NCBI GenBank assembly: GCA_910583835.1
Contig: CAJTYM010000011.1
Coordinates: 1 to 64,000, forward strand
Source: an uncultured Lachnospiraceae bacterium
Lineage (GTDB): Bacteria > Bacillota > Clostridia > Lachnospirales > Lachnospiraceae
Reading direction: 5' to 3'
Length of the DNA stretch: 64,000 bases
A model generated the notes under the pieces. It was not told where the DNA came from and made no database searches. It was given only the letters and a program-made list of their open reading frames with translations. A program made the translations under genes and the position numbers. Below, one piece after another: positions 7,665-15,623 of this stretch (positions are counted from its first letter, which is position 1; the number at the start of each line of letters is the position of its first letter).

Positions 7665-8621
7665 ATGCAGGAAAGCAGGTTATTCAAAATTGTCTATCAT
7701 TTACTTGGGAGAGGGCAGGCAACTGCCCCGGAATTGGCGGAAAAGTTTGAGGTGTCGGTGAGGACGATATACAGGGATATTGACGCCTTAAGCGGGGCGG
7801 GAATTCCCATATATGCGGAAACAGGCAGAAACGGCGGTATCCGTCTGATGAAGGGATTTGTTTTGGACAAAGCCGTATTGTCGGAAGAAGAAAGGCAGGA
7901 AATCCTTACCGCATTACAAAGCATAAATCTTACGCAAAGCAGCGGCAGTCAGACCCTACAGAAACTTTCTGCCATCTTTGATGTCAGTTCCGAGAGTTGG
8001 CTGGAAGTGGATTTTTCCAGATGGGGAAACGAAGGAACTGACAATGAGAAATTTGAATTGCTAAAATCGGCAGTCATTCATCAAAAATGTGTAAAAATTG
8101 CTTATGCCAGTTCCTATGAAATCGTTCGTGAGAGAATTATTTGGCCATTAAAGCTTGCCTACAAGGCAAGAGCGTGGTATGTGAAAGCGTTCTGTACAGA
8201 GAAACAGGATTGGAGGATATTTAAGCTAAACAGGATTTTAGACTTAGAAATCTTAAATGATGATTTTACGGAAAAAGGAGAAATGGCTTCCAACGAACTG
8301 GCAGGAGACGCGAAGCGGAACGTGCCGATACCTTGGCGTAAGTTCCCAAGGACGACAGAGAAGGCCGAGAGAGAATATCATCAAATTACGCTGCGGTTTC
8401 CCAAAGAAATGGCTTACCGTGTTTATGACGAATTTGATAAAACGCAGGTGGAACGACAAGAGAGCGGAGCGTTCATTGTTTCGGTAAATATGCCTGAGGA
8501 TGCCTGGCTGGTTGGATTTTTGCTGTCGTTTGGAACGCAGGTAGATATACTTTCCCCTGTTTCTTTGAGGGAAACCGTAGCAAATCATGCAAGGTTGATT
8601 TATGAAAAAAATAAAGCTTAA
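7665..8621 (+). CDS. YafY-type HTH and WYL-domain transcriptional regulator
   Basis: A 318-residue regulator. Residues 1-60 are a DeoR/HTH_11-type winged helix (LFKIVYHLLGRGQATAPELA, then FEVSVRTIYRDIDALSGAGI, the usual recognition helix). A WYL domain follows: LIWPLKLAYKARAWYVKAFC-type sequence at about residues 165-185, with WYVKAF replacing the WYL triplet and a C-terminal WCX region. WYL domains are ligand-sensing SH3-like folds, found in many regulators including those of defence loci. ATG 7665 has AAGGAGG at 7651-7657; the frame also extends upstream to 7509 without a ribosome site. It is divergent from the transporter at 6265-7539, its most likely target. Confidence 0.85.
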   Translation: MQESRLFKIVYHLLGRGQATAPELAEKFEVSVRTIYRDIDALSGAGIPIYAETGRNGGIRLMKGFVLDKAVLSEEERQEILTALQSINLTQSSGSQTLQKLSAIFDVSSESWLEVDFSRWGNEGTDNEKFELLKSAVIHQKCVKIAYASSYEIVRERIIWPLKLAYKARAWYVKAFCTEKQDWRIFKLNRILDLEILNDDFTEKGEMASNELAGDAKRNVPIPWRKFPRTTEKAEREYHQITLRFPKEMAYRVYDEFDKTQVERQESGAFIVSVNMPEDAWLVGFLLSFGTQVDILSPVSLRETVANHARLIYEKNKA

Positions 8622-8726
8622 CCCTGGTACTACTGCAAATACTACCCGGGAAGTATAGACATTTGCCGGAATATTTGCTATAAGGGTCGCAGTAACATGA
8701 CAGTTGAGGATAAAAGGAGGTTGGCT

Positions 8727-9191
8727 ATGTATTTATTGGCAATATTGGGAGTAATTTTATTTGTTGTTTTGGTAGGGGGAGTGACGGAGATGGGATTTGC
8801 GTCCCTTAGCTCATGTATTGATGTAACGTCTTTGTTGCTCATTCTGGTAATCGTTATACCGGTTATGGCATCTATGGGAATGCTGAAAGATTTGAATCAT
8901 GCATTCAGATTGACGCTTGGTAAATGGAAAGCCGACAGCCTTCCAGAGTTAAAGCGTGCCAAAATGGCAATCACGTATCTGATACGGTGTTCCCTGTTGG
9001 CGGGGACAGCTGGCGCCTTGGTCGGGGTCATACAGATATTGTATTTTTTCCGGGCAAATATCCAGTCTATGATGGCGGGGCTGGCAGTGGCAATCTGTCC
9101 GCTGTTATATGCATTTGTCATAGCGATTGTCCTGCTGCCCATAGAGGCGAGATTAGAGATAAAAATATCTGAATTTATGGAGAGCGAATGA
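8727..9191 (+). CDS. MotA-like four-helix membrane protein
   Basis: A 154-residue membrane protein with four hydrophobic segments. Residues 1-17 are YLLAILGVILFVVLV and residues 31-55 SCIDVTSLLLILVIVIPVMA. A basic cytoplasmic loop (HAFRLTLGKWKADSLPELKR) follows, and two helices near residues 92-112 and 117-140. The order 'hydrophobic N-terminus, xIDxxSLLLIL, cytoplasmic Lys/Arg-rich loop, two helices' matches the core of MotA/ExbB-type proton-channel stators, but at about half the length of MotA (about 260 residues). ATG 8727 is chosen over ATG 8697 because GGAGG lies directly upstream of it. The stop overlaps the start of a membrane LuxR-type regulator by 4 bp, so the two are cotranslated. 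No MotB-like partner and no flagellar genes are present. Confidence 0.6.
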   Translation: MYLLAILGVILFVVLVGGVTEMGFASLSSCIDVTSLLLILVIVIPVMASMGMLKDLNHAFRLTLGKWKADSLPELKRAKMAITYLIRCSLLAGTAGALVGVIQILYFFRANIQSMMAGLAVAICPLLYAFVIAIVLLPIEARLEIKISEFMESE

Positions 9192-9925
9192 TGAAAAAAG
9201 GCATAGGGATTTTGTTGTATCTTGTATTGATGGCAGTTTTCCTTAAATTTGATTTGCGGCTTCTCTTTGACTTGCGGCAATTATTGCTGGTGCTGTTTGG
9301 GACAGCTCTTTTGCTGCTGCCCTCCTTGCGGGAGCAAGGCGGCAAATATAAGGAAAGGCAGGGACAACTGGCAGCGGATAAAAGGAAAATAATCTCCAGA
9401 ATAAAGAATTTTCTTGAGAAGGAGCAGGGAAGGATTGGGCAGAATGCTGTCTGGGCAGGATTGCTGCAGACTTTTGTGCTGTTGTTCCTTAATATGAACA
9501 TTGCAGAGAAGGGGATTGGCAATTTGCAGACGGTTGCTATCTCCTGTCGTCCGATTCTCTATGGTTTTTGTATATGGATAATCCTGCAGGAATCCGGGCA
9601 GGAAGGATCTTCGGTACGTGAGGGGGATGCATATGCAGGTAAAGTGGCAGATAAAAAGCCAGCCGAAATTTTGCAGACGGCAGTGGACTACCGCCAATGT
9701 CTGCAGGATTTGGGGCTGACGAAACGCGAGGTGGAAATTGCCTTCCATGTCATTCAGAATGAAACAAATGCGGAGATTGCGGAAAGGCTATTCATTTCGG
9801 AAACTACCGTAAAAAAACATTTATCAAATATTTTCTCCAAGCTTGGCATTGGCCAGCGGCGGGATATCAAAGAATGCTGTATCTCATATCTTGAGGGAAG
9901 ATGGCAGGAACCTGCTCAGCGATGA
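9188..9925 (+). CDS. Membrane-anchored LuxR-type regulator with a MotA-like N-terminal part
   Basis: A 245-residue protein. Two N-terminal hydrophobic segments (GIGILLYLVLMAVFLKF and LLLVLFGTALLLLPS) are followed by a charged cytoplasmic stretch and two further hydrophobic segments near residues 95-113 and 120-137. The C-terminus, residues 165-235, is a GerE/LuxR DNA-binding domain: LGLTKREVEIAFHVIQNETN, then AEIAERLFISETTVKKHLSN as the HTH. The segment FDLRQLLLVLFGTALLLLPS resembles the MotA 'IDxPSLLIVLGGTLGALL' helix. The N-terminal half therefore looks like a divergent copy of the preceding gene fused to a DNA-binding domain. ATG 9188 overlaps the upstream stop (ATGA); ATG 9191 is equally possible. 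The ligand or signal is unknown. Confidence 0.65.
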   Translation: MMKKGIGILLYLVLMAVFLKFDLRLLFDLRQLLLVLFGTALLLLPSLREQGGKYKERQGQLAADKRKIISRIKNFLEKEQGRIGQNAVWAGLLQTFVLLFLNMNIAEKGIGNLQTVAISCRPILYGFCIWIILQESGQEGSSVREGDAYAGKVADKKPAEILQTAVDYRQCLQDLGLTKREVEIAFHVIQNETNAEIAERLFISETTVKKHLSNIFSKLGIGQRRDIKECCISYLEGRWQEPAQR

Positions 9926-9936
9926 TAAGCCTTTTA

Positions 9937-9965
9937 TTGACATTCAAGTATTTTTTTGTTAGAAT
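9937..9965 (+). promoter_or_regulatory. Promoter of the second tetR gene
   Basis: TTGACA (9937-9942) and TAGAAT (9960-9965) are separated by 17 bp and lie 31 bp before the chosen TTG start at 9996. Confidence 0.7.
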
Positions 9966-9995
9966 GAAAGCGTTCACTTGCATGGAGGTGATAGC

Positions 9996-10571
9996 TTGGA
10001 TGAAACAAGTCAAAAAATTATAGATGCTGCAATGACGCTGGTACGAGATAATGGATACGTTGCTACTACAACGAAAGCAATTGCAAAAGCTGCAGGTGTG
10101 AATGAATGTACCCTGTTTCGGAAATTTAAGAGTAAGAAAGATATTGTGCTGCAAGGTGTAAGCCAAGCGGGATGGAGGGCAAATATAACCCCAGAGATTT
10201 TTGAAAATGTGCAGTGGGATTTGCAGGCAGACATAGAGATGTTTATGAAAGCATATATGGACAGGATGACTCCAGATTTTGTAAATTTGTCTATCGGTCT
10301 GAGAGCGCCTCAATTATATGAGGAAACGTCAGCCCTCATTATGAAAGTTCCACAGGCTTTTTTATCATCGTTCACGCAGTATCTTAATAAAATGTTTGAT
10401 TTGGGAAAAATACCAAAAGCAGATTTTGATGCTCTGGCTCTGACAGTTTTTTCATCAACATTTGGCTATGCGTTTTTAAATGCGTCTTTTGGCAATGAAT
10501 TATCTAAAGTAGAAAAAGATGAATACATAAAAAGCAGTGTGCAAATGTTTATAAAGGGATTGGAACAGTAA
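9996..10571 (+). CDS. TetR/AcrR family transcriptional regulator
   Basis: A 191-residue regulator. The N-terminal domain reads SQKIIDAAMTLVRDNGYVAT, then TKAIAKAAGVNECTLFRKFK as the helix-turn-helix (about residues 26-46). The C-terminal domain resembles TetR_C-type dimer helices and has no recognisable ligand motif. The start is a TTG at 9996, chosen because GGAGGTGA (9984-9991) sits exactly seven bases upstream; an upstream TTG (9978) would lie before that site. The gene has its own promoter and is followed, after a small hairpin, by acetolactate synthase. A regulatory link to that gene is possible, but nothing shows it directly. Confidence 0.8.
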   Translation: MDETSQKIIDAAMTLVRDNGYVATTTKAIAKAAGVNECTLFRKFKSKKDIVLQGVSQAGWRANITPEIFENVQWDLQADIEMFMKAYMDRMTPDFVNLSIGLRAPQLYEETSALIMKVPQAFLSSFTQYLNKMFDLGKIPKADFDALALTVFSSTFGYAFLNASFGNELSKVEKDEYIKSSVQMFIKGLEQ

Positions 10572-10574
10572 AAT

Positions 10575-10599
10575 CGGTACTGCCCTTATGGTAGTACCG
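10575..10599 (+). other. Hairpin between tetR and ilvB
   Basis: The arms CGGTACT and AGTACCG are perfect complements around an 11-base loop that also contains CC/GG. On the plus strand the hairpin is followed by a run of A, not T. It is therefore not a standard intrinsic terminator on that strand and may be an mRNA-stabilising or leader structure for ilvB. Confidence 0.4.
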
Positions 10600-10655
10600 A
10601 AAAAAATAAGCTGTATGCAAGCAAGTACACGCATATGAAAGGAGGAATGTTATTT

Positions 10656-12377
10656 ATGGAGATAACAGGAGCGCAAATTTTTGTGAAAGCATTAAAAGAG
10701 GAATCTGTCACAACTTTATTTGCTTATCCAGGAGGGCAGGCAATAGACCTGTTTCATGCATTATATGGAGAAAAGGAAATAGATGTTATTTTGCCACGCC
10801 ATGAGCAGGGTTTAGTCCATGCGGCAGACGGATATGCCCGTTCCACAGGAAAAGTTGGCGTCTGCCTTGTGACAAGCGGACCGGGAGCCACCAATCTTGT
10901 TACGGGTATTGCCACTGCAAATTATGACAGTGTTCCGCTTGTATGCTTTACGGGGCAAGTGCCAACCAGCCTTGTTGGGAATGATGCTTTTCAAGAAGTA
11001 GATATAGTAGGCATTACAAGAAGCATCAGCAAATATGCGGTAACTGTACGAAAAAGAGAGGATTTGGCAGAAACAATCAGAAAGGCTTTTTATATTGCAA
11101 AAACAGGAAAGCCGGGAGTAGTTGTTGTTGATTTGCCAAAGGATGTCCAGAAAGCATATGGCAGCGACAGCTATCAAAAGGAAATTACTGTAAGAGGTTA
11201 TAAGCCGAATACTTCCGTACATATGGGGCAATTAAATAAAGCATTGGATATTTTGAACCATGCGAAAAAACCTGTTTTTTTAATAGGCGGCGGAGTTAAT
11301 ATTGCCCATGCAAATAAAGAAATGACACAGCTTGCAGAAATGACGGGCGTTCCCGTTATTACAACTATTATGGGAAAAGGGGCAATTCCGACGACAAATG
11401 ATTTATATGTTGGAAATATAGGCATTCACGGAAGTTATGCAGCCAATTCTGCAATCAGTAAATGTGATGTCCTTTTCTCAATAGGAACAAGGTTCAATGA
11501 CCGCATTACTGGGAAAACCGAAGAATTTGCAGCAAATGCAAAGATTATCCATATAGATATTGATACAGCATCTATTTCCCGTAATATCATTGTTGACGTT
11601 CCAATCGTAGCCGATGCGAAAAAAGTGATATGTGCTTTGCTTGAAAAGGCAAAGCCACTACATATTTCACAATGGACAGATGAAATAAACCGCCTAAAAA
11701 TGGAATATCCGATTGACATGAAAAAAAGCGGTTTGACACCGCAGAGGGTTATTCAATCTATCAATGAGCTTTTTGAAGATGCTGTTGTAACCACCGATGT
11801 AGGTCAGAATCAGTTATGGACAACGCAGTTTCTTGATATTGACGAGAATAAGCAAATGCTGACGTCTGGCGGCTTGGGAACGATGGGATATGGCTTTCCC
11901 GCCGCAATCGGGGCGAAACTTGGCAATCCCCATAAAGATGTAATTGTCATTTCTGGTGATGGCGGTATGCAGATGAACATTCAAGAAATGGCGACTGCCA
12001 TTGTTTATGAATTGCCTATTATTATCTGTATATTGAATAATGGATATTTGGGGAATGTGCGGCAATGGCAGGAGATGTTTTATGACAGGCATTATTCGAG
12101 TACCTGTATGCGTTACCGAAGAAGTTGTGAAACAGGCTGTAATACCCCGAATCATTGTTGTCCAGAATATACGCCTGATTTTATAGCATTGGCAGAAAGC
12201 TACGGGGCGAAAGGCATCCGTGTTACAAAACCAGAGGATATAAAAACAGCTTTGATAAGTGCAAAGCAGAATACGAAAACGCCTACGGTTATTGAATTTA
12301 TCATAGACAGAGAAATCAATGTTTTGCCGATTGTTCCACCGGGGAACTCCCTTAATGACATGATTTTGGAAAGATAA
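10656..12377 (+). CDS. ilvB: Acetolactate synthase large subunit
   Basis: A 573-residue thiamine-diphosphate enzyme that condenses two pyruvates to acetolactate, or pyruvate with 2-ketobutyrate, the first common step of valine, leucine and isoleucine synthesis. Catalytic Glu50 lies in LPRHEQGLVHAADGYARSTG. The ThDP/Mg site GDGGMQMNIQE lies at residues 434-444, with NNGYLGNVRQWQEMFYDRHY downstream. The usual length is about 560. Between residues 481 and 505 a Cys-rich insert (STCMRYRRSCETGCNTPNHC) precedes the normal PDFIALAESYGAKG. The start ATG 10656 has GGAGG 10 bases upstream; ATG 10647 would be too close to it. No small subunit (ilvN/ilvH) follows; ilvC is at 56.7 kb, so the pathway is scattered. 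Confidence 0.9.
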   Translation: MEITGAQIFVKALKEESVTTLFAYPGGQAIDLFHALYGEKEIDVILPRHEQGLVHAADGYARSTGKVGVCLVTSGPGATNLVTGIATANYDSVPLVCFTGQVPTSLVGNDAFQEVDIVGITRSISKYAVTVRKREDLAETIRKAFYIAKTGKPGVVVVDLPKDVQKAYGSDSYQKEITVRGYKPNTSVHMGQLNKALDILNHAKKPVFLIGGGVNIAHANKEMTQLAEMTGVPVITTIMGKGAIPTTNDLYVGNIGIHGSYAANSAISKCDVLFSIGTRFNDRITGKTEEFAANAKIIHIDIDTASISRNIIVDVPIVADAKKVICALLEKAKPLHISQWTDEINRLKMEYPIDMKKSGLTPQRVIQSINELFEDAVVTTDVGQNQLWTTQFLDIDENKQMLTSGGLGTMGYGFPAAIGAKLGNPHKDVIVISGDGGMQMNIQEMATAIVYELPIIICILNNGYLGNVRQWQEMFYDRHYSSTCMRYRRSCETGCNTPNHCCPEYTPDFIALAESYGAKGIRVTKPEDIKTALISAKQNTKTPTVIEFIIDREINVLPIVPPGNSLNDMILER

Positions 12378-12510
12378 CGGAACTATTGAATTCAGATAGA
12401 AATGAAACAGAGCAAAGAAAGAGGATAAGAAAAGTATGTATTGAACTGTCCGCAAAAAATGACCGACTAATGTCAAATAATATTTTCTCAAAACTACAAA
12501 CAAGCATTTG

Positions 12511-12539
12511 TTGACAAAGTAGTTACAGTAGTATATATT
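12511..12539 (+). promoter_or_regulatory. Promoter of the paired XRE regulators
   Basis: TTGACA (12511-12516) and TATATT (12534-12539) have a 17-bp spacer and lie about 80 bp before the first ATG. The rest of the gap between ilvB and this promoter (12378-12510) is AT-rich with no recognised element. Confidence 0.7.
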
Positions 12540-12616
12540 TTATTTATAGTGTATGGGAGAACAGAGAAGGTAAAAAAATATAGATAATAATATTTGAGGA
12601 TGATGAGGGGAATGAG

Positions 12617-13534
12617 ATGGAAAAAAATAAACTGGGGGAAATTATCCAATTCTGCCGAAAAAAGCAGAAAATATCGCAGAAAGATTTATGCAGAGGTCTG
12701 TGTTCGGTTTCTACTTTATCCAGAATTGAAAACGATGAGATTGACAAAGGAATTCTATTGATTCAGGCATTGACAGAGCGGTTAGGCATAGATAGCAGAA
12801 GGTTTGAATTTTTTTTGGACGATACGGATTATAAAAGTTTTATGCAGCGTCGAAAGATTAAAATTGCATTAAGAAATAAAGATATTTTGCTGTCAGAAAA
12901 AGAAATTAGATATTATGAAAAAATAATGGAAAGGGAAAGACTTGATCTTCAATACATAAAGCTTCAGCGAGCAAAGCTTGTAATTTTAAAACTCAGGAAA
13001 CTGGAAGACAGTGAAGACAGAGGTACGGCAATGGCTCTGGAAAAACAGGCAAAGCAGTTTTTGGAAGAAGCGGAGACATTGACAATGTTAAATAAGCCAA
13101 GAGAAGGAGTGATTCTTCTCAGTATGACAGAATTAGAGATTCTCTTGACTAAGGTTCGGGAACATAGTTTGGAAAAATTAACGTATGTGGAAAGTTTTAT
13201 TAATAAACATGATTCCCTGGAATTAAAAATAAAAGTTTATCCCTTTATCCAGATTGAGAGGGCTAAGCTTTTGATAAAACAAGGACATATTGAAGATGCA
13301 TTAGTGGCTTTAGAACAGGGGATTGCCATGTCAGAAAAAGGCATGAGCTACCAGTATTGTGCTGACTTGCAGTTCCTGTATGCACAAGTTCTGAAAATGC
13401 GCTGGGAAGGAACAGAAAATTGGGATGAAATGCGTAAAGTATGTCTGAAACATTGCAGACATGCTTACTATCTTTATCAATTTGATGGAGACAAAAGAAA
13501 GGCAGAGGTGGAGAAGTGGGAGTCTACTGTGTAA
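12617..13534 (+). CDS. XRE-family regulator with helical-repeat C-terminal domain (first of a pair)
   Basis: A 305-residue protein. Residues 1-65 are a Cro/CI-type HTH: LGEIIQFCRKKQKISQKDLC, then RGLCSVSTLSRIENDEIDKG. The 'GxCSxxTLSRIEN' form is characteristic of Rgg/PlcR-like regulators, whose C-terminal TPR-type helices bind a peptide or partner. The remaining 240 residues are all alpha-helical, with repeated amphipathic segments such as LVILKLRKLEDSEDRGTAMA, compatible with TPR-like repeats. ATG 12617 has GAGGGG six bases upstream. Its end overlaps the start of a second gene of the same architecture by 19 bp. No obvious short signal-peptide gene was found beside it, so peptide sensing is only an analogy. 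Confidence 0.75.
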   Translation: MEKNKLGEIIQFCRKKQKISQKDLCRGLCSVSTLSRIENDEIDKGILLIQALTERLGIDSRRFEFFLDDTDYKSFMQRRKIKIALRNKDILLSEKEIRYYEKIMERERLDLQYIKLQRAKLVILKLRKLEDSEDRGTAMALEKQAKQFLEEAETLTMLNKPREGVILLSMTELEILLTKVREHSLEKLTYVESFINKHDSLELKIKVYPFIQIERAKLLIKQGHIEDALVALEQGIAMSEKGMSYQYCADLQFLYAQVLKMRWEGTENWDEMRKVCLKHCRHAYYLYQFDGDKRKAEVEKWESTV

Positions 13535-14463
13535 GTGAAATGGTGAAACGATACAGAAAATCTCTATGTTTGACACAGGAGAAACTGTCAGAAGGAATTT
13601 GTTCGGTGGAAACTTTGTCAAGATTTGAAAATGGACGTCAGACGCCTGGACACCAAGTGTACCAACAATTGATGGAGCATTTGGGGAAAAATAAAAACCG
13701 GGTATATGCCATAGTTTCTGGAAGGAATTTTACGATATCAGATATGGTTGCAGAGTATGAGGATGCCAGGAATAAATCAGAGTATAAAAAAGAAGACAAA
13801 ATTTTAAGAGAGTTAGAGGAGGCAGTGGATGATAGTCTGGCCAGCAGACAATATGTTATGGCAGAAAGAGCGGTTCTGGACATGAGACTAAAACGCATTT
13901 CGGCTCAGGAGGGGAGGGCACAACTGCGTAATTCTTTAGAAATTACGGCAGTGAAGCCCCAAAAGGAAGACCTTGAGAGATATCCATTTACAGATTATGA
14001 AATGTTGATTCTATATTATATTGCCGACACTTACTTTGTGGAAAAAAGATTAAAAGAGGGAGCACATCTTCTGGAAAAAATAAGAAAAAAAATGAAAAGC
14101 TGTTATTGTGGACAGGATGACTATCTTTATGAAGAAATTTTGATTACAGAACGTCTTGTATATATGAACGGAGAACTAGGTAATTATAGAAAAGCAGTTG
14201 CATTTGCAGAAGAGGCATTGAAAATTTGCCGTAAAGAAAAATATTCGGTATGCTTACCGCAATTATTAAGCGAAATGGAATGGAATATGGAACAATTGCT
14301 GAAATGCCAGGAGGAAGAGGTGGATTTTACGTGGAAAGATTGTCAGGAAATATTAAAAATGGCGTATTATCTGTCAGCAGCATTGGGGCAGGAAGAGCAG
14401 AAAAAGCAGATATATAGCCGTTATATAGAAAATTTTCCATATCCGACATGGTCTTTTGTGTAG
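13516..14463 (+). CDS. XRE-family regulator with helical-repeat C-terminal domain (second of a pair)
   Basis: A 315-residue paralogue of the preceding protein. The HTH, MVKRYRKSLCLTQEKLSEGI, continues CSVETLSRFENGRQTPGHQV. The helical C-terminal domain includes VVEKRLKEGAHLLEKIRKK-type repeats and a late KAVAFAEEALKICRKEK TPR-like helix pair. GTG 13516 is the earliest start with a reasonable ribosome site (AGAGG at 13504-13508). ATG 13540 would trim eight residues and is an alternative. The 19-bp overlap with the first gene indicates coupled translation. Two adjacent regulators of the same type suggest either a hetero-oligomer or opposing sensors. A secreted protein gene follows 103 bp downstream and may be part of the same unit. 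Confidence 0.72.
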   Translation: MGVYCVSEMVKRYRKSLCLTQEKLSEGICSVETLSRFENGRQTPGHQVYQQLMEHLGKNKNRVYAIVSGRNFTISDMVAEYEDARNKSEYKKEDKILRELEEAVDDSLASRQYVMAERAVLDMRLKRISAQEGRAQLRNSLEITAVKPQKEDLERYPFTDYEMLILYYIADTYFVEKRLKEGAHLLEKIRKKMKSCYCGQDDYLYEEILITERLVYMNGELGNYRKAVAFAEEALKICRKEKYSVCLPQLLSEMEWNMEQLLKCQEEEVDFTWKDCQEILKMAYYLSAALGQEEQKKQIYSRYIENFPYPTWSFV

Positions 14464-14566
14464 AGAGGTATATATTATAAGTAATAAGGGATTTGATTCC
14501 TGGGGAGATATTTATGAAGGGGCAGAAAAACGGAACATGAAACAGAAAAATTGGAGAGGACTGCGT

Positions 14567-15475
14567 ATGAAGAATAAGACAAAGAAAATGTTTTTGTGTA
14601 TGCTGCTTGCTGTGATTACATTGGTGTCTGTACAGCCTGCAGCTGTGATGGCAAAGTTGGCGGTGCCGGAGCTGATTGAATATACGCCAATCGTGCTGGT
14701 GAAGGAGATTACAGAAATCACGACATCTGTGCCGGTATATGTTTATGAGGATACAACGCTGTACGTTAAGAAGGGAAATAAGACCATCTTCCACAAGCAT
14801 TACGCAAAGGAAGGCGTTAAGAATGTAAAGATAAAAAAGCAAAAGGGCGGAAGCAGGCTGAAATTTTATCTGGTTGCTAAAATTTCCGGCAAAAAGGGCG
14901 ATACGGTAACCAGAAATGTGACCAAGCTCCCCATTGTTGCGCCGGAAAAGTTTGACGCTTCTATCCCAAAACCTCTTATTGCCAAAACGATTACCAGCAA
15001 GACGTCCAGTATAAGTGTCAAAGGCGGCAAGGGTAGCACCCTTGTCATTAAGAATGAGAAAAAAATTCTGGCAACGGTGAAGTATGAGGAGAGCGGCGAG
15101 CAAAAAATTACTTTTCCGGCACAGGAGAAAGGGACATTATATTTCTATGCAAAGATTGGCAACAAACGCAGCAAAGTAGTCTCCAGAAAGATTAAAGACG
15201 TGACGGCTCCCAAAGTTCCAAAGCTTAAGGCAGAGGACTGGAGACTTTATGTTAAAGGCGAGCTGGGGACAAAAATCTATTTTAAGGGAGCTGATGGATG
15301 GCGCTGCCTTGGCTTTGTATTAGACAAGGGCTGGAATCCGTTTTTAGCGGGTGTGCATTTTTATGATACGGAATGTGAGTATTATGAAGTATATTTAAAG
15401 GATGCAGCAGGAAATAAGAGCAAGAAAGTAAAGATTAAGAATCCGAATCCGGGACCTCCACCCCATGTTGTGTAA
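14567..15475 (+). CDS. Secreted protein with Ig-like beta-repeats, function unknown
   Basis: A 302-residue protein with a clear signal peptide: Lys-rich start MKNKTKK, the hydrophobic core MFLCMLLAVITLVSVQPAAV, and a likely cut after VMA. The mature part is very basic and consists of three or four beta-sandwich-like segments: around TTLYVKKGNKTIFHKHYAK, GSTLVIKNEKKILATVKYEE and GTKIYFKGADGWRCLGFVLD. Each resembles the 'xYVKxGxKTIxxxxxxxG' pattern of bacterial Ig-like repeats in clostridial surface proteins. It ends PNPGPPPHVV, with no LPxTG sorting motif or transmembrane anchor. ATG 14567 is preferred to ATG 14537 because GGAGAGG lies seven bases upstream. It follows the paired XRE regulators and may be their target. 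Confidence 0.65.
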   Translation: MKNKTKKMFLCMLLAVITLVSVQPAAVMAKLAVPELIEYTPIVLVKEITEITTSVPVYVYEDTTLYVKKGNKTIFHKHYAKEGVKNVKIKKQKGGSRLKFYLVAKISGKKGDTVTRNVTKLPIVAPEKFDASIPKPLIAKTITSKTSSISVKGGKGSTLVIKNEKKILATVKYEESGEQKITFPAQEKGTLYFYAKIGNKRSKVVSRKIKDVTAPKVPKLKAEDWRLYVKGELGTKIYFKGADGWRCLGFVLDKGWNPFLAGVHFYDTECEYYEVYLKDAAGNKSKKVKIKNPNPGPPPHVV

Positions 15476-15476
15476 C

Positions 15477-15506
15477 GGCACGCGCCGCCATGCGTCACCT
15501 GCCAAA
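15477..15506 (+). repeat. Dispersed GC-rich repeat, copy 2
   Basis: Thirty bases, GGCACGCGCCGCCATGCGTC and following, match 1589-1618 at 26 of 30 positions in the same orientation. It begins two bases after the stop codon of the secreted-protein gene and precedes a terminator. Confidence 0.5.
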
Positions 15507-15516
15507 ACGGAGGAAA

Positions 15517-15559
15517 ACAGGCTGTCGTACAAAGATAATCTGTACGCAGTCTGTTTTTT
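15517..15559 (+). terminator. Rho-independent terminator after the secreted-protein gene
   Basis: The arms ACAGGCTGTCGTACA and TGTACGCAGTCTGT pair over about 13 bp with one bulge and one G-T pair, followed by a T-run (15553-15559). Confidence 0.8.
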
Positions 15560-15571
15560 GTTCTTGTAACA

Positions 15572-15580
15572 TGATATAAT
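15572..15580 (+). promoter_or_regulatory. Extended -10 promoter of mutY
   Basis: TGATATAAT is a TGnTATAAT extended -10 element 43 bp before the mutY start. No good -35 box lies at the usual distance, which extended -10 promoters tolerate. Confidence 0.5.
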
Positions 15581-15623
15581 CTGGATAGCGACAATAGAAA
15601 TTAATTAAGAACCGAGGTTTATC

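Noticed and set aside
10575..10599. Intrinsic terminator before ilvB
   Set aside because: The hairpin is real, but it is followed by A rather than T on the plus strand, so it is listed only as a hairpin.
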